DNA from: Bacteroidales bacterium Phil6
Lineage (GTDB): Bacteria > Bacteroidota > Bacteroidia > Bacteroidales > F082
NCBI GenBank assembly: GCA_002633315.1
Contig: NWBN01000006.1
Location: forward strand, 1-64,000
Direction: 5' to 3'
Length of the DNA stretch: 64,000 bases
Part shown: piece by piece, positions 1-9,451 of the stretch
How the letters are laid out: each line of letters opens with the position of its first letter
Position numbering within the stretch: the first letter of the stretch is position 1
Program-made: the position numbers and the translations under genes
The notes under the pieces: generated by a model
What the model saw: the letters and a program-made list of their open reading frames with translations, nothing else
Told to the model about the DNA's origin: nothing
Database searches by the model: none

Positions 1-180
1 ATACACCGTTTCTACTCCTTTTTTCTACCTTCCACCTTTCCACCTTTTTTCCGCCTCCTCTTTTTACCACCTCCTGTTTCTTATTTTATACCTTATTAAT
101 AAAGTACAAAATTTTCACCAAGATATTTCGTAATATCCCTCAGATTTCACATTGATCACTCATTTCAACATAATGAAGTC
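1..180. other. Gene-free pyrimidine-rich window edge
   Basis: No convincing coding region is visible. The first 75 or so bases are almost pure pyrimidine on the plus strand and carry short repeats of the type CCACCTTT, so the minus strand is a polypurine tract. The rest is ordinary AT-rich spacer downstream of the SprT-like gene. The neighbouring sequence lies outside the window, so I cannot say whether the tract is a terminator, a repeat edge or chance. Confidence 0.4.
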
Positions 181-858
181 TTATAATTTTTTCGGTTCTA
201 TGACATTCATTTTACGTTCCAATTCTACAGCATTTTCCAGATTATCCATCAATTCTTTTTTATCCACCAAATATATTTTTGGTTTTTGAACTTTTGGAAA
301 TCTATTGAAATAAGAATTGAATGAAGCATACCATGTATATTTTTTCAATTGAAACAACTCCGGCAATGTACTCCAAATATCAAATATTCTTGACTTTGCC
401 GTTACGGTAACACCACATCTTCCATCTTGAAGTTCAGAGACACATAAATAATGCAATCTCATACGCGTATCGCCATCAAAAATTTCCTTACTGTAAGTCG
501 TTGAAATCTTAACATTACGATTAAATTTATCATTTATCTCCTTCATTTTTTGAGTAAAGACCCGGCCATGTTTGGAATTATCCCTTATTTTTTTGTAAAA
601 TATATAATAATGTATCATCTCATGAATGATAATATCTTCCAAATCCTTTTCCGGCAGATCAAAACGCTTGCTGATACGAATCTGCAAATCGCAAATACTC
701 CAATTACCTGAAGCATCTCTACTTTTTTTACAGACAAAAAGGCCGCCATAACTCACAGAATCTGTTATAACAAAAGATATTGAAGGCAACATCCCATCGA
801 ATAACAAGATGTTAAACTCATCAAATTTCATTTTCACATATTGAATAGTTGGTCTCAT
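181..858 (-). CDS. SprT-like zinc metalloprotease domain protein
   Basis: A 225-residue soluble protein with the SprT-family signature. The zinc-binding HEMIH lies at residues 79-83, and a third histidine (H97, in KHGRVF) follows in the spacing typical of the family. Relatives include bacterial SprT and the catalytic domain of eukaryotic Spartan, which degrades DNA-protein crosslinks; the bacterial substrate is not settled, so the role here is inferred. The minus-strand ATG at 856-858 is the only good start. The gene follows the MFS gene on the same strand but a hairpin terminator (871-899) separates them, and I found no consensus -7 box between, so it may depend on read-through. No signal peptide is visible, which fits a cytoplasmic enzyme. 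Confidence 0.8.
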   Translation of the reverse strand: MRPTIQYVKMKFDEFNILLFDGMLPSISFVITDSVSYGGLFVCKKSRDASGNWSICDLQIRISKRFDLPEKDLEDIIIHEMIHYYIFYKKIRDNSKHGRVFTQKMKEINDKFNRNVKISTTYSKEIFDGDTRMRLHYLCVSELQDGRCGVTVTAKSRIFDIWSTLPELFQLKKYTWYASFNSYFNRFPKVQKPKIYLVDKKELMDNLENAVELERKMNVIEPKKL

Positions 859-870
859 TATATTTTCATT

Positions 871-899
871 ACAAAAAAAGGCCGACCTGAGTCAGCCTT
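871..899 (-). terminator. Rho-independent terminator after the MFS gene
   Basis: Minus-strand arms AAGGCTGAC and GTCGGCCTT (891-899 and 878-886) enclose a 4-nt loop, with one U-G wobble, and are followed by a run of T. It lies just downstream of the MFS transporter stop. Its arms resemble two other terminators in the window. Confidence 0.8.
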
Positions 900-918
900 C
901 TTAATAAAAACGTTATGA

Positions 919-2364
919 TTATTTTACAACATTAGGCAATTCAAGACCATAGCCTTTTTTCTTATCTTCAATTTTGAGCCAAATACCGAGCAAAAACGCC
1001 AGCACGCCAAAAGATGAAAATATCACCATACATGTTGTATAGTTATAAAGATATTCCGGTTGTGTGTATAACACATCAGCATTAAGTGCACCATCGGATA
1101 TCATTTTGGCTGCTGCAGAACGAGCGTCAGCGATGCCTGGATTTGAAGAGTTAAGTACATTACCAATAATTTTAGGCACAAAACAAAGACCTATATTCTG
1201 TATCCAGAAGATAAGAGAATAGGCACTACCAAGGATTTTAGGTTCGATGACTTTAGGAACACTTGGCCACAATGCAGCAGGTACGAGTGAGAATGACACT
1301 CCGAGTACTACTATTATCAAGAAAGCGAACCATTGTTTTGGATAAACAGGCAATATAAATGCGAATGTAAGATGACAAACAATCATAATCAAAGCACCAT
1401 ACATAAGCATAGAGCCGCCCTTACCTTTATAGTCAATAAATGAACCGAGGAAAGGTGTCAGCACCATAGCAAGGATGGGGAACCATCTGAAAAGATTAGC
1501 TGCAGTTTGTGTAGGGATTTGCAAAGTACATTCCAAATAGTTGGTCGCATACCTTTGGAACGGGAATATCGCCGAATAATAAAGGACACAAAGAAGGGCT
1601 ATAATCCAGAACATCTTACTTGAGAATATAGCACCAATATCGCTCACTTTGAACTCATCAGACGGAGCATCATCTCTCATTGCGCCAAGTTGTTTATCAA
1701 ACTTGGAATCCATCACCGAAAAAACGATGAAGTTAATCAAACCTATAAGAAGCAAAACCGTACAGAAAGCCACAGGAGCCACAACCGAACCACCTTTTGC
1801 GAGGAAAGGAGACAATGACAACACTGCAAACACGCCAAGACGGGCAATAGCCATCTCAACCCCCATAGCGAGAGCCATTTCCTTACCTTTAAACCATTTT
1901 GCAATAGCCTTGGATACTGTAATACCAGCCATCTCGCAGCCACAACCGAAGATCATAAAACCCAATGATGCCATTTTTGCGCTACCCGGGAGAGCCGTCC
2001 ACCATGAGTCGAGCCATGCGTTAAAACCGGTGCCTTGGAACCATTCTGTAATACCAATGTATTTGATACATGCACCGGCAACCATCAAAGATGCAGACAA
2101 AGTACCGGTAAAACGCACTCCACATTTGTCGAGGATTATACCGGCAAGAATCAAGAAACCGCATACGTTAAGAAAATACTCCGAAGCGGCATAGGTGCCG
2201 AATGTATTCGGCGACCAACCTCTCTTGGATTCTATCAACGTCTGCAAAGGGGACATCACATCAACGAACATATAAGCGAAAAACATCATCAATGCGATGA
2301 GAATCAAAGCTGCCCATCTTGCGACAAAACTGTCATTCATGAGCTTTTGCATTTTTTCTACCAT
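919..2364 (-). CDS. Major facilitator superfamily transporter
   Basis: A 481-residue polytopic membrane protein with about twelve hydrophobic segments. The loop between segments 2 and 3 carries a degenerate MFS motif A (LDKCGVRFTG, around residues 78-87). A long cytoplasmic loop follows segment 6 (around residues 215-240). The general organisation recalls MFSD1-like and organic-anion carriers, but no substrate residue can be read from sequence, so I leave the substrate open. The start is the ATG at 2362-2364. The gene lies 28 bp downstream of the M16 peptidase gene on the same strand and could be co-transcribed with it. A hairpin terminator follows. Confidence 0.8.
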   Translation of the reverse strand: MVEKMQKLMNDSFVARWAALILIALMMFFAYMFVDVMSPLQTLIESKRGWSPNTFGTYAASEYFLNVCGFLILAGIILDKCGVRFTGTLSASLMVAGACIKYIGITEWFQGTGFNAWLDSWWTALPGSAKMASLGFMIFGCGCEMAGITVSKAIAKWFKGKEMALAMGVEMAIARLGVFAVLSLSPFLAKGGSVVAPVAFCTVLLLIGLINFIVFSVMDSKFDKQLGAMRDDAPSDEFKVSDIGAIFSSKMFWIIALLCVLYYSAIFPFQRYATNYLECTLQIPTQTAANLFRWFPILAMVLTPFLGSFIDYKGKGGSMLMYGALIMIVCHLTFAFILPVYPKQWFAFLIIVVLGVSFSLVPAALWPSVPKVIEPKILGSAYSLIFWIQNIGLCFVPKIIGNVLNSSNPGIADARSAAAKMISDGALNADVLYTQPEYLYNYTTCMVIFSSFGVLAFLLGIWLKIEDKKKGYGLELPNVVK

Positions 2365-2392
2365 ACTTTTATTAGTTAAAGTTATTAATTTT

Positions 2393-5194
2393 TTATTTCT
2401 CAGGTCTTTGTATTATCTCTTTTTGATATTTGTTTATGACATTTTTAGTAAAATCGGCTATTGTCTGAGCATTAATGCTCTTGACAATTTCCTCATAATT
2501 CTCGATAATATTAATTTTATCATTTTCGTAATTCATTATAGCCTGATCCCAGAAATTGTTATCTTCAAGGAGTTCTGCTCTTTTCTTCAGTTTATTTTCC
2601 AAAACTTTTGAAAGGTCTTCCTGCAAAGGTCCGTTATTGGCGATGTTTTCAAGTTCAGACTTAGCGATATCCACTAATTTTGCATATACATCATCATTAG
2701 TATCGAAAGCAATCAAAAGATAGAAACTGTCGTCAGGACGGTTTATCACAGTACCTTGTACACCAACGCCGTAAGTACCTCCTTCTTCTTCACGAATAGA
2801 TCTTGTATAAACTATGTCTAAGATATCTGAAAGCACACTCATATAAACCATATTCTCAAAGTTATACTCCATCTCTCCATTATAGACGAGATAAACTGTA
2901 GTTTTGGGATTCTCCATCTGTTTCTTATAATGGATAACCTTATCCTTAGGAGTAAATCCAAGACCCACGTCTTGCCAAGTCTCTTTACGTTTCATTTTCT
3001 TCAATGAACCCAAATACTGTTCCACAAGAGGTTTAAATGTCTCAACATCCAAATTGCCTACAAAGGTAAACACGAAGTTATTGGGGTCTGCGAAGCGGTC
3101 TTTATAGATTTCCATAGCCTTAGCATAATCAATATTATCATAATCCTCCATTTTAAGTCTTGTGGCGAACGGATTATTGTCGTACAACAGAGAAGTAAGA
3201 GAGTCAGAGAAAGTCACCATTGGATTAAGTTCAAGATTTTTCAACAATGACTTTGAACGTTGAATATAGGAGTTGAAAGCCTCTTCATCAGCACGTGGCT
3301 GTGTAAAATACAGATATACAAGTTGCATCATTGTCTCCAAATCCTTAGGAGTACATGTTCCGCTAAATCCTTCAGAATAATAATTTATTTCGGGAGTCAC
3401 AGAGACAGTCTTTCCGGCAAGTACTTTTGGAAGGTCAACAGCGCTGAAATTGCCAACACCACCAAGATCTATAATATCGGACACCTCTTTCAATGTAGTA
3501 TAATCATCATCCTTTACTGCTGAAATACCGCCGACACTATAAGCAGACATCACTATTTCAGCATCTTTAAAATTGGTCTGTTTATAAATAACCTTAACGC
3601 CATTATTTAGTATCAATGCAGTAGCACCGAACTCAGGCATCTCAATTTCTTTTTTTATCTTGCCTGGTTTCGGCATATTCTCTACCATAGGACCATCATA
3701 AACCTCTTCAAAATAGGGTTCGACAGCTTTGTTGAAAGCTTCATTATACATATTCAGGAATTCTTCCTTAGTTGGTATCACTTCACCTTCTTTTTCAGGA
3801 GCAACCAATGTCAAAACGAGATTATTCTCAGGAATAAATTCTTTGACGATCATATTAATAACCTCCAAAGGCATATTGGGAACTATCTGTTGCATAATAG
3901 CATATTCCTGTTCAATCCCCATCATAGGTTCATTTTCCAAGAAATTGTTAAGACACTGATTTACATAAACTCTATTTTCTGTATTGTTTCTTTCTTCGTA
4001 CCTGCGTTCCAACTTTTCAAGATAGTCCGCCTTGGATCTCTCATATTCTGATGCTGTAAATCCGTATTGACACAAACGGTTGCTTTCTTCGACAATGGCT
4101 GTAAGAGCCTCATCTATTCCATCGCTATCCTTAGGCATGGCAAAAAGATTCCAAGCATCTTTAGTAGGAGAGACATAAAAATCACCATAATATCCATAAG
4201 CATAAACAAAAGGAGGGTTAGCCTTTTGTATTATCTCATTGATACGATTATTGAACATGTCTCCAATCAATGAAATCATATAGTCAAACACCAAATAGTT
4301 GGCATCATTTTTCAATGAATCAGGGAAAGCATCATGTTTATACATAACCTGAATCTGATAATTTGTCAACTCCGGGTCAGTGCATATAGACACCAATGGT
4401 TCGACATTATCTTCTATATAAAAGAACGGACGTTCAGCCGGATTGACAGGAGCCTTGATATCGGAGAACATCTCGACAATACGATTTTCCATAGCATCGA
4501 CGTCAATATCACCTACAACAATAATGCCCTGTAAATCCGGACGATACCATTTATGATAATAATCTCTCAAAGTCTGATATTCAAAATTAGCCACCACTTC
4601 CGGAAGACCTCCCGGGAGACGATTGGCATAAGGACTGTTAGGATAAATATCTTCGAGCATCTTTTCCATAGTACGTTGCTGGGCATTATCAGTAGTACGC
4701 AATTCTTCGAGTATGACGCCACGTTCTTTATCTATCTCACTTTCATCCAAAGAAATAAAACTCGACCAGTCATGTAAAATAAGAAGGCAAGTATCCATGA
4801 GACCCGGATTTGTTGTCGGGACATTGGTCACCATATACACTGTCTGGTCTATGCCGGTACCTGCATTAAGATTCTCGCCAAACTTCACTCCATTGTCTTG
4901 GAGATAATCTCTCAACGTCTGGCCGGGCAGATTCTCTGTTCCATTAAAAGCCATGTGTTCAAGGAAGTGGGCTAAACCACGCTGGTTTTCTTCTTCAAGG
5001 ACAGAACCGACCTTTTGAGCGATATAGAAATCTGCTCTTTGTGAAGGTTTCTCATTGTGACGCAGATAATACGTCAGTCCATTGTCAAGGACTCCAAATC
5101 TAACATTGGGGTCTCTTTGAAGCGGCATGACTTGCTGTGCATACATATTGGCAGCAAAACATGTCATCAAAACAAATAAAAACAACTTTTTCAT
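2393..5194 (-). CDS. M16 family zinc metallopeptidase (pitrilysin/PqqL-like)
   Basis: A 933-residue exported protein with a signal peptide of about 19 residues ending ANMYAQ. The inverted zinc motif HFLEH lies at residues 76-80, and the third ligand E157 sits in DKERGVILEE. Length and layout fit a two-module M16 enzyme: an N-terminal catalytic half and a C-terminal half without the zinc motif, starting near residue 520. Bacteroidota commonly encode such periplasmic or surface peptidases, which cut short unfolded peptides. The start codon is 11 bp downstream of the rsmG stop, so the two are probably co-transcribed. The substrate is not predictable from sequence. Confidence 0.92.
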   Translation of the reverse strand: MKKLFLFVLMTCFAANMYAQQVMPLQRDPNVRFGVLDNGLTYYLRHNEKPSQRADFYIAQKVGSVLEEENQRGLAHFLEHMAFNGTENLPGQTLRDYLQDNGVKFGENLNAGTGIDQTVYMVTNVPTTNPGLMDTCLLILHDWSSFISLDESEIDKERGVILEELRTTDNAQQRTMEKMLEDIYPNSPYANRLPGGLPEVVANFEYQTLRDYYHKWYRPDLQGIIVVGDIDVDAMENRIVEMFSDIKAPVNPAERPFFYIEDNVEPLVSICTDPELTNYQIQVMYKHDAFPDSLKNDANYLVFDYMISLIGDMFNNRINEIIQKANPPFVYAYGYYGDFYVSPTKDAWNLFAMPKDSDGIDEALTAIVEESNRLCQYGFTASEYERSKADYLEKLERRYEERNNTENRVYVNQCLNNFLENEPMMGIEQEYAIMQQIVPNMPLEVINMIVKEFIPENNLVLTLVAPEKEGEVIPTKEEFLNMYNEAFNKAVEPYFEEVYDGPMVENMPKPGKIKKEIEMPEFGATALILNNGVKVIYKQTNFKDAEIVMSAYSVGGISAVKDDDYTTLKEVSDIIDLGGVGNFSAVDLPKVLAGKTVSVTPEINYYSEGFSGTCTPKDLETMMQLVYLYFTQPRADEEAFNSYIQRSKSLLKNLELNPMVTFSDSLTSLLYDNNPFATRLKMEDYDNIDYAKAMEIYKDRFADPNNFVFTFVGNLDVETFKPLVEQYLGSLKKMKRKETWQDVGLGFTPKDKVIHYKKQMENPKTTVYLVYNGEMEYNFENMVYMSVLSDILDIVYTRSIREEEGGTYGVGVQGTVINRPDDSFYLLIAFDTNDDVYAKLVDIAKSELENIANNGPLQEDLSKVLENKLKKRAELLEDNNFWDQAIMNYENDKINIIENYEEIVKSINAQTIADFTKNVINKYQKEIIQRPEK

Positions 5195-5205
5195 ATTGAT
5201 AAATT

Positions 5206-5832
5206 TTAATATAAATGAATAATATATTTTTCTTCAAAATAAGGTTCCTCGAACCATCTTGAGACAGGAAATTTCTTTCTTTTCCAATTTTTCGGAACAT
5301 CTTTAAGTTCGGCATCGACATTACCGCCTTTAAGATACAACACGCCACCGGCCTCAATATCGTTGGTTATTCTCAATTTATTGTTAACCCATTTCATAAA
5401 ACTCGGGAGGTCAGTTACAGCTCGACTTACAATAACATCGAATTTATCTTTTATTTTTTCTGCTCTTTCCTGTACTGCGATAACATTATCAATATCGAGA
5501 CGTTGAGCCACATCCTGCACCACCTTTATCTTTTTACCTATGCTGTCAACAAGAAGAAAAGAAGTTTGAGGAAACATGATAGCCAAAGGAATACCGGGGA
5601 ATCCACCTCCAGTTCCCACATCCATGACCTTCATTCCAGGCAACAAGTCAAAATATTTCGCTATAGCCAACGAATGTAATACATGATGTTCATAAAAGGC
5701 ATCCATGTCTTTACGCGATATAAGGTTTATTTTGCTGTTCCAATCTTCATATATAGGTGCAAGTTGTTCATATTTCAACATTTGCGTCTCAGTCAACTCC
5801 GGAAAATATCGCTTTATCATCAGATAATCCAT
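5206..5832 (-). CDS. rsmG: 16S rRNA (guanine-527 N7)-methyltransferase RsmG
   Basis: A 208-residue Rossmann methyltransferase. The SAM-binding motif DVGTGGGFPG is clear, and the downstream stretch VIVSRAVTDLPSF matches RsmG enzymes, which methylate G527 of 16S rRNA in the 530 loop. The length is normal for the family. The chosen start (MDYLMIKRYFP) has a second in-frame ATG four codons later; both fit the promoter at 5858-5865. The M16 gene follows after 11 bp. Loss of this enzyme gives low-level streptomycin resistance in other bacteria. Confidence 0.93.
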   Translation of the reverse strand: MDYLMIKRYFPELTETQMLKYEQLAPIYEDWNSKINLISRKDMDAFYEHHVLHSLAIAKYFDLLPGMKVMDVGTGGGFPGIPLAIMFPQTSFLLVDSIGKKIKVVQDVAQRLDIDNVIAVQERAEKIKDKFDVIVSRAVTDLPSFMKWVNNKLRITNDIEAGGVLYLKGGNVDAELKDVPKNWKRKKFPVSRWFEEPYFEEKYIIHLY

Positions 5833-5857
5833 AGGCCATACATCTTGATATTAATTG

Positions 5858-5865
5858 CAAAAATA
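5858..5865 (-). promoter_or_regulatory. Bacteroidota -7 box, rsmG promoter
   Basis: TATTTTTG on the minus strand matches TAnnTTTG. It lies 25 nt upstream of the rsmG start codon, a usual leader length here. Confidence 0.6.
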
Positions 5866-5955
5866 GAAAAAATTTCACGTATTGATACATCAAATAATGA
5901 AATATTTATTTACGATATGCGTTAATTTGTTATTTTTACACGATTTTTATCAGTA

Positions 5956-6981
5956 ATGAAGGTGCAGTTTAAAATAACATTTTGTATATTGTTGTTAACC
6001 ACTCATTTTTGTCTTATAGGACAAAACAGAGAGAAGGCTGTACTCGATTACATAGAAAAATATAAAGATTTTGCCATGTTGGAGATGCAGGAATACAAAA
6101 TACCGGCATCCATCACGTTGGCGCAAGGCATTTTGGAATCAGGACGAGGCACAAGCGAACTTGCACGTAAAGGAAACAACCATTTCGGAATAAAATGCCA
6201 CAACGACTGGAAAGGTAAAAGAATGTATAAAACCGATGATGCACCCAACGAATGTTTCAGGGTATATAACAATGCCTCTGAATCCTATCGCGACCATTCC
6301 AAATTTCTCGCTCAAGGCACACGTTATGCTTTCCTCTTCGAACTTAAAATCACCGACTACAAAGGTTGGGCAAAAGGTCTAAAAAAAGCAGGTTACGCCA
6401 CATTCCCGGCATACGCCAATGTCTTGATAAATCTCATAGAAAATTATAACTTGACTCAATATGACCAGATGGTGATAAAAGGAAAATTCGATTCGAAAAA
6501 AGTCAAGGAAAATATAAAAAATAACACAAAAAACAAATCCAACAATGTTTCTACCCAAAGTAAGGTAAAAACAAAAGTAAAAAAAGAAAACAAGTTCTCC
6601 TCACCTCCTTCTGAATTTGAAATTGTCGGCAAGACTTCAGACGGCAGATACATACGTAGCAACAACAACGTAAAATTCATTTACGGCAAAGAAGGAGAAG
6701 ACGTTTTTTATGTAGCGGAAATGTTAGGCATATATGACTATCAAATCATTAAATATAACGACCTTGGCAAACGGAAAGTATTGAAGGACAATGAGATGAT
6801 ATATATAGAAAGAAAGAAAAACAAAGCTGCAAAAGGATACTATTCACATACCATCAAACAGGGAGAGACATTATCCCATGTGTCGAGAACATACGCCATT
6901 AAATTAAATAAATTATTTAAAATGAATAATTTAGATGAAAATTCAATATTGAGCATTGGACAAGAGATAAGATTAAGATAA
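5956..6981 (+). CDS. Glucosaminidase-domain peptidoglycan hydrolase with LysM
   Basis: A 341-residue exported protein. An N-terminal signal peptide (about residues 1-23, ending LIGQ) precedes a glucosaminidase/FlgJ-like domain (about 25-170). That domain holds the motif AQGILESGRGTSELA with the likely catalytic glutamate, then GNNHFGIKC. A basic Lys/Asn-rich linker (about 175-215) follows, and a C-terminal LysM module (about 297-341, SHTIKQGETLSHVSRTYAI) should bind peptidoglycan. It therefore probably cleaves the glycan backbone during wall remodelling. It is transcribed divergently from rsmG. The upstream region has only an imperfect -7 box. A tRNA gene lies downstream. Confidence 0.9.
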   Translation: MKVQFKITFCILLLTTHFCLIGQNREKAVLDYIEKYKDFAMLEMQEYKIPASITLAQGILESGRGTSELARKGNNHFGIKCHNDWKGKRMYKTDDAPNECFRVYNNASESYRDHSKFLAQGTRYAFLFELKITDYKGWAKGLKKAGYATFPAYANVLINLIENYNLTQYDQMVIKGKFDSKKVKENIKNNTKNKSNNVSTQSKVKTKVKKENKFSSPPSEFEIVGKTSDGRYIRSNNNVKFIYGKEGEDVFYVAEMLGIYDYQIIKYNDLGKRKVLKDNEMIYIERKKNKAAKGYYSHTIKQGETLSHVSRTYAIKLNKLFKMNNLDENSILSIGQEIRLR

Positions 6982-7078
6982 TATTTATTACAAATAGTGT
7001 CACATCATTTTCTACACACAGAAATTAAATGTTAGTGACATTATTTCAGAGCGATGTTTTCTATAAGTAAAAAAACAT

Positions 7079-7086
7079 TATCTTTG
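7079..7086 (+). promoter_or_regulatory. Bacteroidota -7 box, tRNA-Arg promoter
   Basis: TATCTTTG is an exact TAnnTTTG match 10 bp upstream of the tRNA 5' end. A TTTT at 7057-7060 sits 18 bp further upstream, in the place of the -33 TTTG element. Confidence 0.75.
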
Positions 7087-7096
7087 CATTTTCTTT

Positions 7097-7168
7097 GGTC
7101 CCGTAGTCTAATGGATAGAATTAAGGATTCCGGTTCCTTCGGTCCGGGTTCGAGTCCCGGCGGGATCA
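7097..7168 (+). tRNA. tRNA-Arg (anticodon CCG)
   Basis: The cloverleaf can be drawn by hand. The acceptor stem is GGTCCCG/CGGGATC, with one G-U pair. The anticodon stem AAGGA/TCCTT encloses the loop TTCCGGT, so the anticodon is CCG and reads CGG (Arg). The T stem CCGGG/CCCGG carries the loop TTCGAGT. The discriminator base is A, and CCA is not encoded. The total is 72 nt. It has its own promoter and is followed by a long hairpin. Confidence 0.95.
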
Positions 7169-7170
7169 CA

Positions 7171-7211
7171 AAATGTTGCGCATCAAAATAAAAATTTGAC
7201 GCGCAACATTT
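7171..7211 (+). terminator. Long hairpin after tRNA-Arg, probable terminator
   Basis: Perfect 11-bp arms AAATGTTGCGC and GCGCAACATTT (7171-7181 and 7201-7211) enclose a further TCAAA/TTTGA stem (7183-7187 and 7195-7199). Only three T residues follow, so this is not a classic intrinsic terminator. Its position 2 nt after the tRNA suggests 3'-end formation. Confidence 0.55.
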
Positions 7212-7269
7212 ATCATAAAATATAAAGTTAAATATTTATCGTCGTATTAATCAAAGTTTTACGATAAAA

Positions 7270-8352
7270 TTACTCATTTGATTTTATAGTTACATCAATA
7301 GCACCGACACCGAATTTCAACACTGAAGCCATTTTGTTTGACGTATTGTGATAATTCTTCAACTCCTCCACTATAGCATTTTTCAAAACGCCGTTACCAA
7401 CGCCATGAATAAACGTCACCTTATCATAATCATTGGCGATAGCACTCTCCAACATCTGTTTGAAATAATTAATCTGCACCCTGAAAATATCATTACTCGA
7501 CATGCCGAGAATGTTATCGACAAGTTCGCCGATATGAAGGTCCACCACTGCCTCGCCGGGTGCTGTCTGATGTTTGTCTATTGCAGCCTTTGTTTTTTTC
7601 AGTTCTTGTGGCACCACAGTAATATCTTTACCCTCTTTAAGTCTTGCGACGAAATCGTCCTCAGAACCTTTCAACGCAACAAGGGTAGAGAGACATATCA
7701 TTACTGTTTTCTCCCCCAAAACGCCGGATTCCACATAACTGCCTTCCTTAAAGAATCTGTTTACCCTGAACGAGAAAGGTGCATGTAAGGGATGATACAC
7801 AAAATCGATATCATCCTGACACAATACCATCTGAACGAGACCATTACACCAATATTCTATATCATCACGTGATATAGTCTCTATCAAAACTTTGGAAAAA
7901 GGCTCAATACTTCCGTAATCCACGTTGGATAATTTACCTTTTTCCTTGATATTGAATGAATAGAGCACATCTGCAGGAGTATTGTTTACAATAAAGATAT
8001 CGAGTACACCAGTCAATATCCATTGTTGATCCTGAGGGACAAAAGCGAGATACAAACCCTCTTCCTCAGCATTCCTGCCATGACGACGGATAGCAGTCCT
8101 GCGTGCAGAATCCGACATCTCCGTCTCAACAATCTGCTTTTCCTGAATTTCTTTCTGTGTTTTATCGACATTTTCCTGCCGATAATCCGGTTGCGAACGA
8201 TAATCCAAAACAAGTTCACTCATAAGACACGGAATGTTAAAACCATCTTCTATAGACACCTCTGCCATTCTTGTATCTATAATCTTAGTAATAACACCTC
8301 CTCCTTTATCATTCAGAAAGTTAACCTTATCTCCAACCTTAAATTTTTCCAT
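7270..8352 (-). CDS. DUF2027 / Smr-domain protein (MutS2-like C-terminus)
   Basis: A 360-residue protein typical of Bacteroidota. The N-terminal about 70 residues look like a small beta-rich domain (KVGDKVNFLNDKGGGVITKI). A middle beta-rich DUF2027 region follows (about 90-255). The C-terminus (about 270-357) is a Smr domain with DLHIGEL and HGVGNGVLKNAI. Smr domains bind or nick nucleic acid and occur at the end of MutS2, but this protein has no MutS ATPase part, so its role is unknown. The leader is about 12 nt from the predicted transcription start at the 8369-8376 box. Confidence 0.85.
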   Translation of the reverse strand: MEKFKVGDKVNFLNDKGGGVITKIIDTRMAEVSIEDGFNIPCLMSELVLDYRSQPDYRQENVDKTQKEIQEKQIVETEMSDSARRTAIRRHGRNAEEEGLYLAFVPQDQQWILTGVLDIFIVNNTPADVLYSFNIKEKGKLSNVDYGSIEPFSKVLIETISRDDIEYWCNGLVQMVLCQDDIDFVYHPLHAPFSFRVNRFFKEGSYVESGVLGEKTVMICLSTLVALKGSEDDFVARLKEGKDITVVPQELKKTKAAIDKHQTAPGEAVVDLHIGELVDNILGMSSNDIFRVQINYFKQMLESAIANDYDKVTFIHGVGNGVLKNAIVEELKNYHNTSNKMASVLKFGVGAIDVTIKSNE

Positions 8353-8368
8353 ATAAGCATATTTTTTG

Positions 8369-8376
8369 CAAAATTA
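8369..8376 (-). promoter_or_regulatory. Bacteroidota -7 box, Smr-gene promoter
   Basis: TAATTTTG on the minus strand, 16 nt upstream of the start codon. It is divergent from the radical SAM promoter about 100 bp away. Confidence 0.65.
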
Positions 8377-8475
8377 CATATTTTCAGGAAACGGTATTAC
8401 TAAACATCGACATTAATGAGATTTTCCATTGATTCGACTCAACATTTCACAATTGCAATTCTCGCCATAAAGCTA

Positions 8476-8483
8476 TATCTTTG
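8476..8483 (+). promoter_or_regulatory. Bacteroidota -7 box, radical SAM operon promoter
   Basis: TATCTTTG lies 19 nt upstream of the ATG at 8503. It falls inside the longer in-frame reading (from 8416), so it argues for the later start. Confidence 0.75.
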
Positions 8484-8502
8484 CATCGCTAATGACAATA
8501 AC

Positions 8503-9447
8503 ATGTACAGCGAAAGAAGAAGATATAACAGTTACAACTCTTATTTTGAGAATATTTTTGGAGGAAGGGCACAGAAAATCAGCATAGATGCCGGTTTTAA
8601 CTGCCCCAACCGTGATGGTAAAACAAGTACAGAAGGTTGTTCTTTTTGTCGTAACGATGCTTTCAACCCTTCTTATTGCAACAAAACAAAGCCGATAGTA
8701 CAACAAATTGAAGAGGGTATTGAGTTCCATAAAAAAAGATATCGTCGTGCCAAAGCGTATCTTGCTTATTTTCAACCATACAGCAATACATACAAGTCTG
8801 TTGACGAACTGTTTAATATATATAATGAAGCATTATTCCATGAGAGTATTGCCGGAATAGTGATAGGCACACGTCCCGATTGCATAGATGATGAAAAACT
8901 CACCATGCTATCTGAAATACAAAAACATCATTATGTCATGATAGAATACGGCATAGAGTCGGTTTATGATACCACATTGAAACGTATCAACAGAGGTCAC
9001 GACTATGCTGTCACTCAAAAAACAATAGAAAAAACACACCGTTATGGCATTCCATGCGGAGGACATCTAATATTCGGATTACCGGGAGAGACAAGAGAGA
9101 TGATGCTCGATACCGCTAATATCATATCATCGTTACCTCTCACAACGATAAAATTCCATCAGCTGCAAATCTTCAAAGACACTCCACTTGCCTTGGAATA
9201 TATCAATAATCCAGATGATTTTCAACTATTTACAATTGATGAATATATCGAGTTCATCATAAGTTTTGTCGAACGGTTAAATCCGGATTTTATAATAGAA
9301 AGATTTGCCGGGGAAGTACCGCCTCGTTATCTTGTCACTACTCCTTGGATAAACCTGCGTTATGACAGAGTGCTGTCATTAATAGAAAATGCCATGACAA
9401 CACGGAACACATTTCAGGGAAGACTATACGAACCAACGAAACAATGA
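8503..9447 (+). CDS. TIGR01212-type radical SAM protein (YhcC-like)
   Basis: A 314-residue radical SAM enzyme. The three cluster cysteines are C34, C46 and C49, in CPNRDGKTSTEG-C-SF-C, the Elp3-related spacing CX11CX2C of the YhcC/TIGR01212 family. Later motifs include GHLIFGLPGETREMM. The reaction of the family is not firmly established; a tRNA or other RNA substrate is often suspected. The reading frame is open from 8416, but the consensus promoter at 8476-8483 and the family-like N-terminus MYSERRRYNSY favour the ATG at 8503. The SpoU methyltransferase gene follows after 4 bp, which is compatible with an RNA-modification operon. Confidence 0.88.
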   Translation: MYSERRRYNSYNSYFENIFGGRAQKISIDAGFNCPNRDGKTSTEGCSFCRNDAFNPSYCNKTKPIVQQIEEGIEFHKKRYRRAKAYLAYFQPYSNTYKSVDELFNIYNEALFHESIAGIVIGTRPDCIDDEKLTMLSEIQKHHYVMIEYGIESVYDTTLKRINRGHDYAVTQKTIEKTHRYGIPCGGHLIFGLPGETREMMLDTANIISSLPLTTIKFHQLQIFKDTPLALEYINNPDDFQLFTIDEYIEFIISFVERLNPDFIIERFAGEVPPRYLVTTPWINLRYDRVLSLIENAMTTRNTFQGRLYEPTKQ

Positions 9448-9451
9448 CATT

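Noticed and set aside
1..75. Polypyrimidine tract read as a possible CRISPR or tandem repeat edge
   Set aside because: The units are irregular, with no constant spacer or palindromic repeat. It is best described as a simple low-complexity tract.
1649..2194. Long open frame on plus opposite the MFS gene
   Set aside because: It is a shadow of the MFS gene in another frame. It lacks any recognisable domain, and the membrane-protein reading on the minus strand is clearly the real one.
8416..8502. Earlier start for the radical SAM protein
   Set aside because: The consensus promoter at 8476-8483 lies inside this extension, and the added 29 residues do not look like the family.
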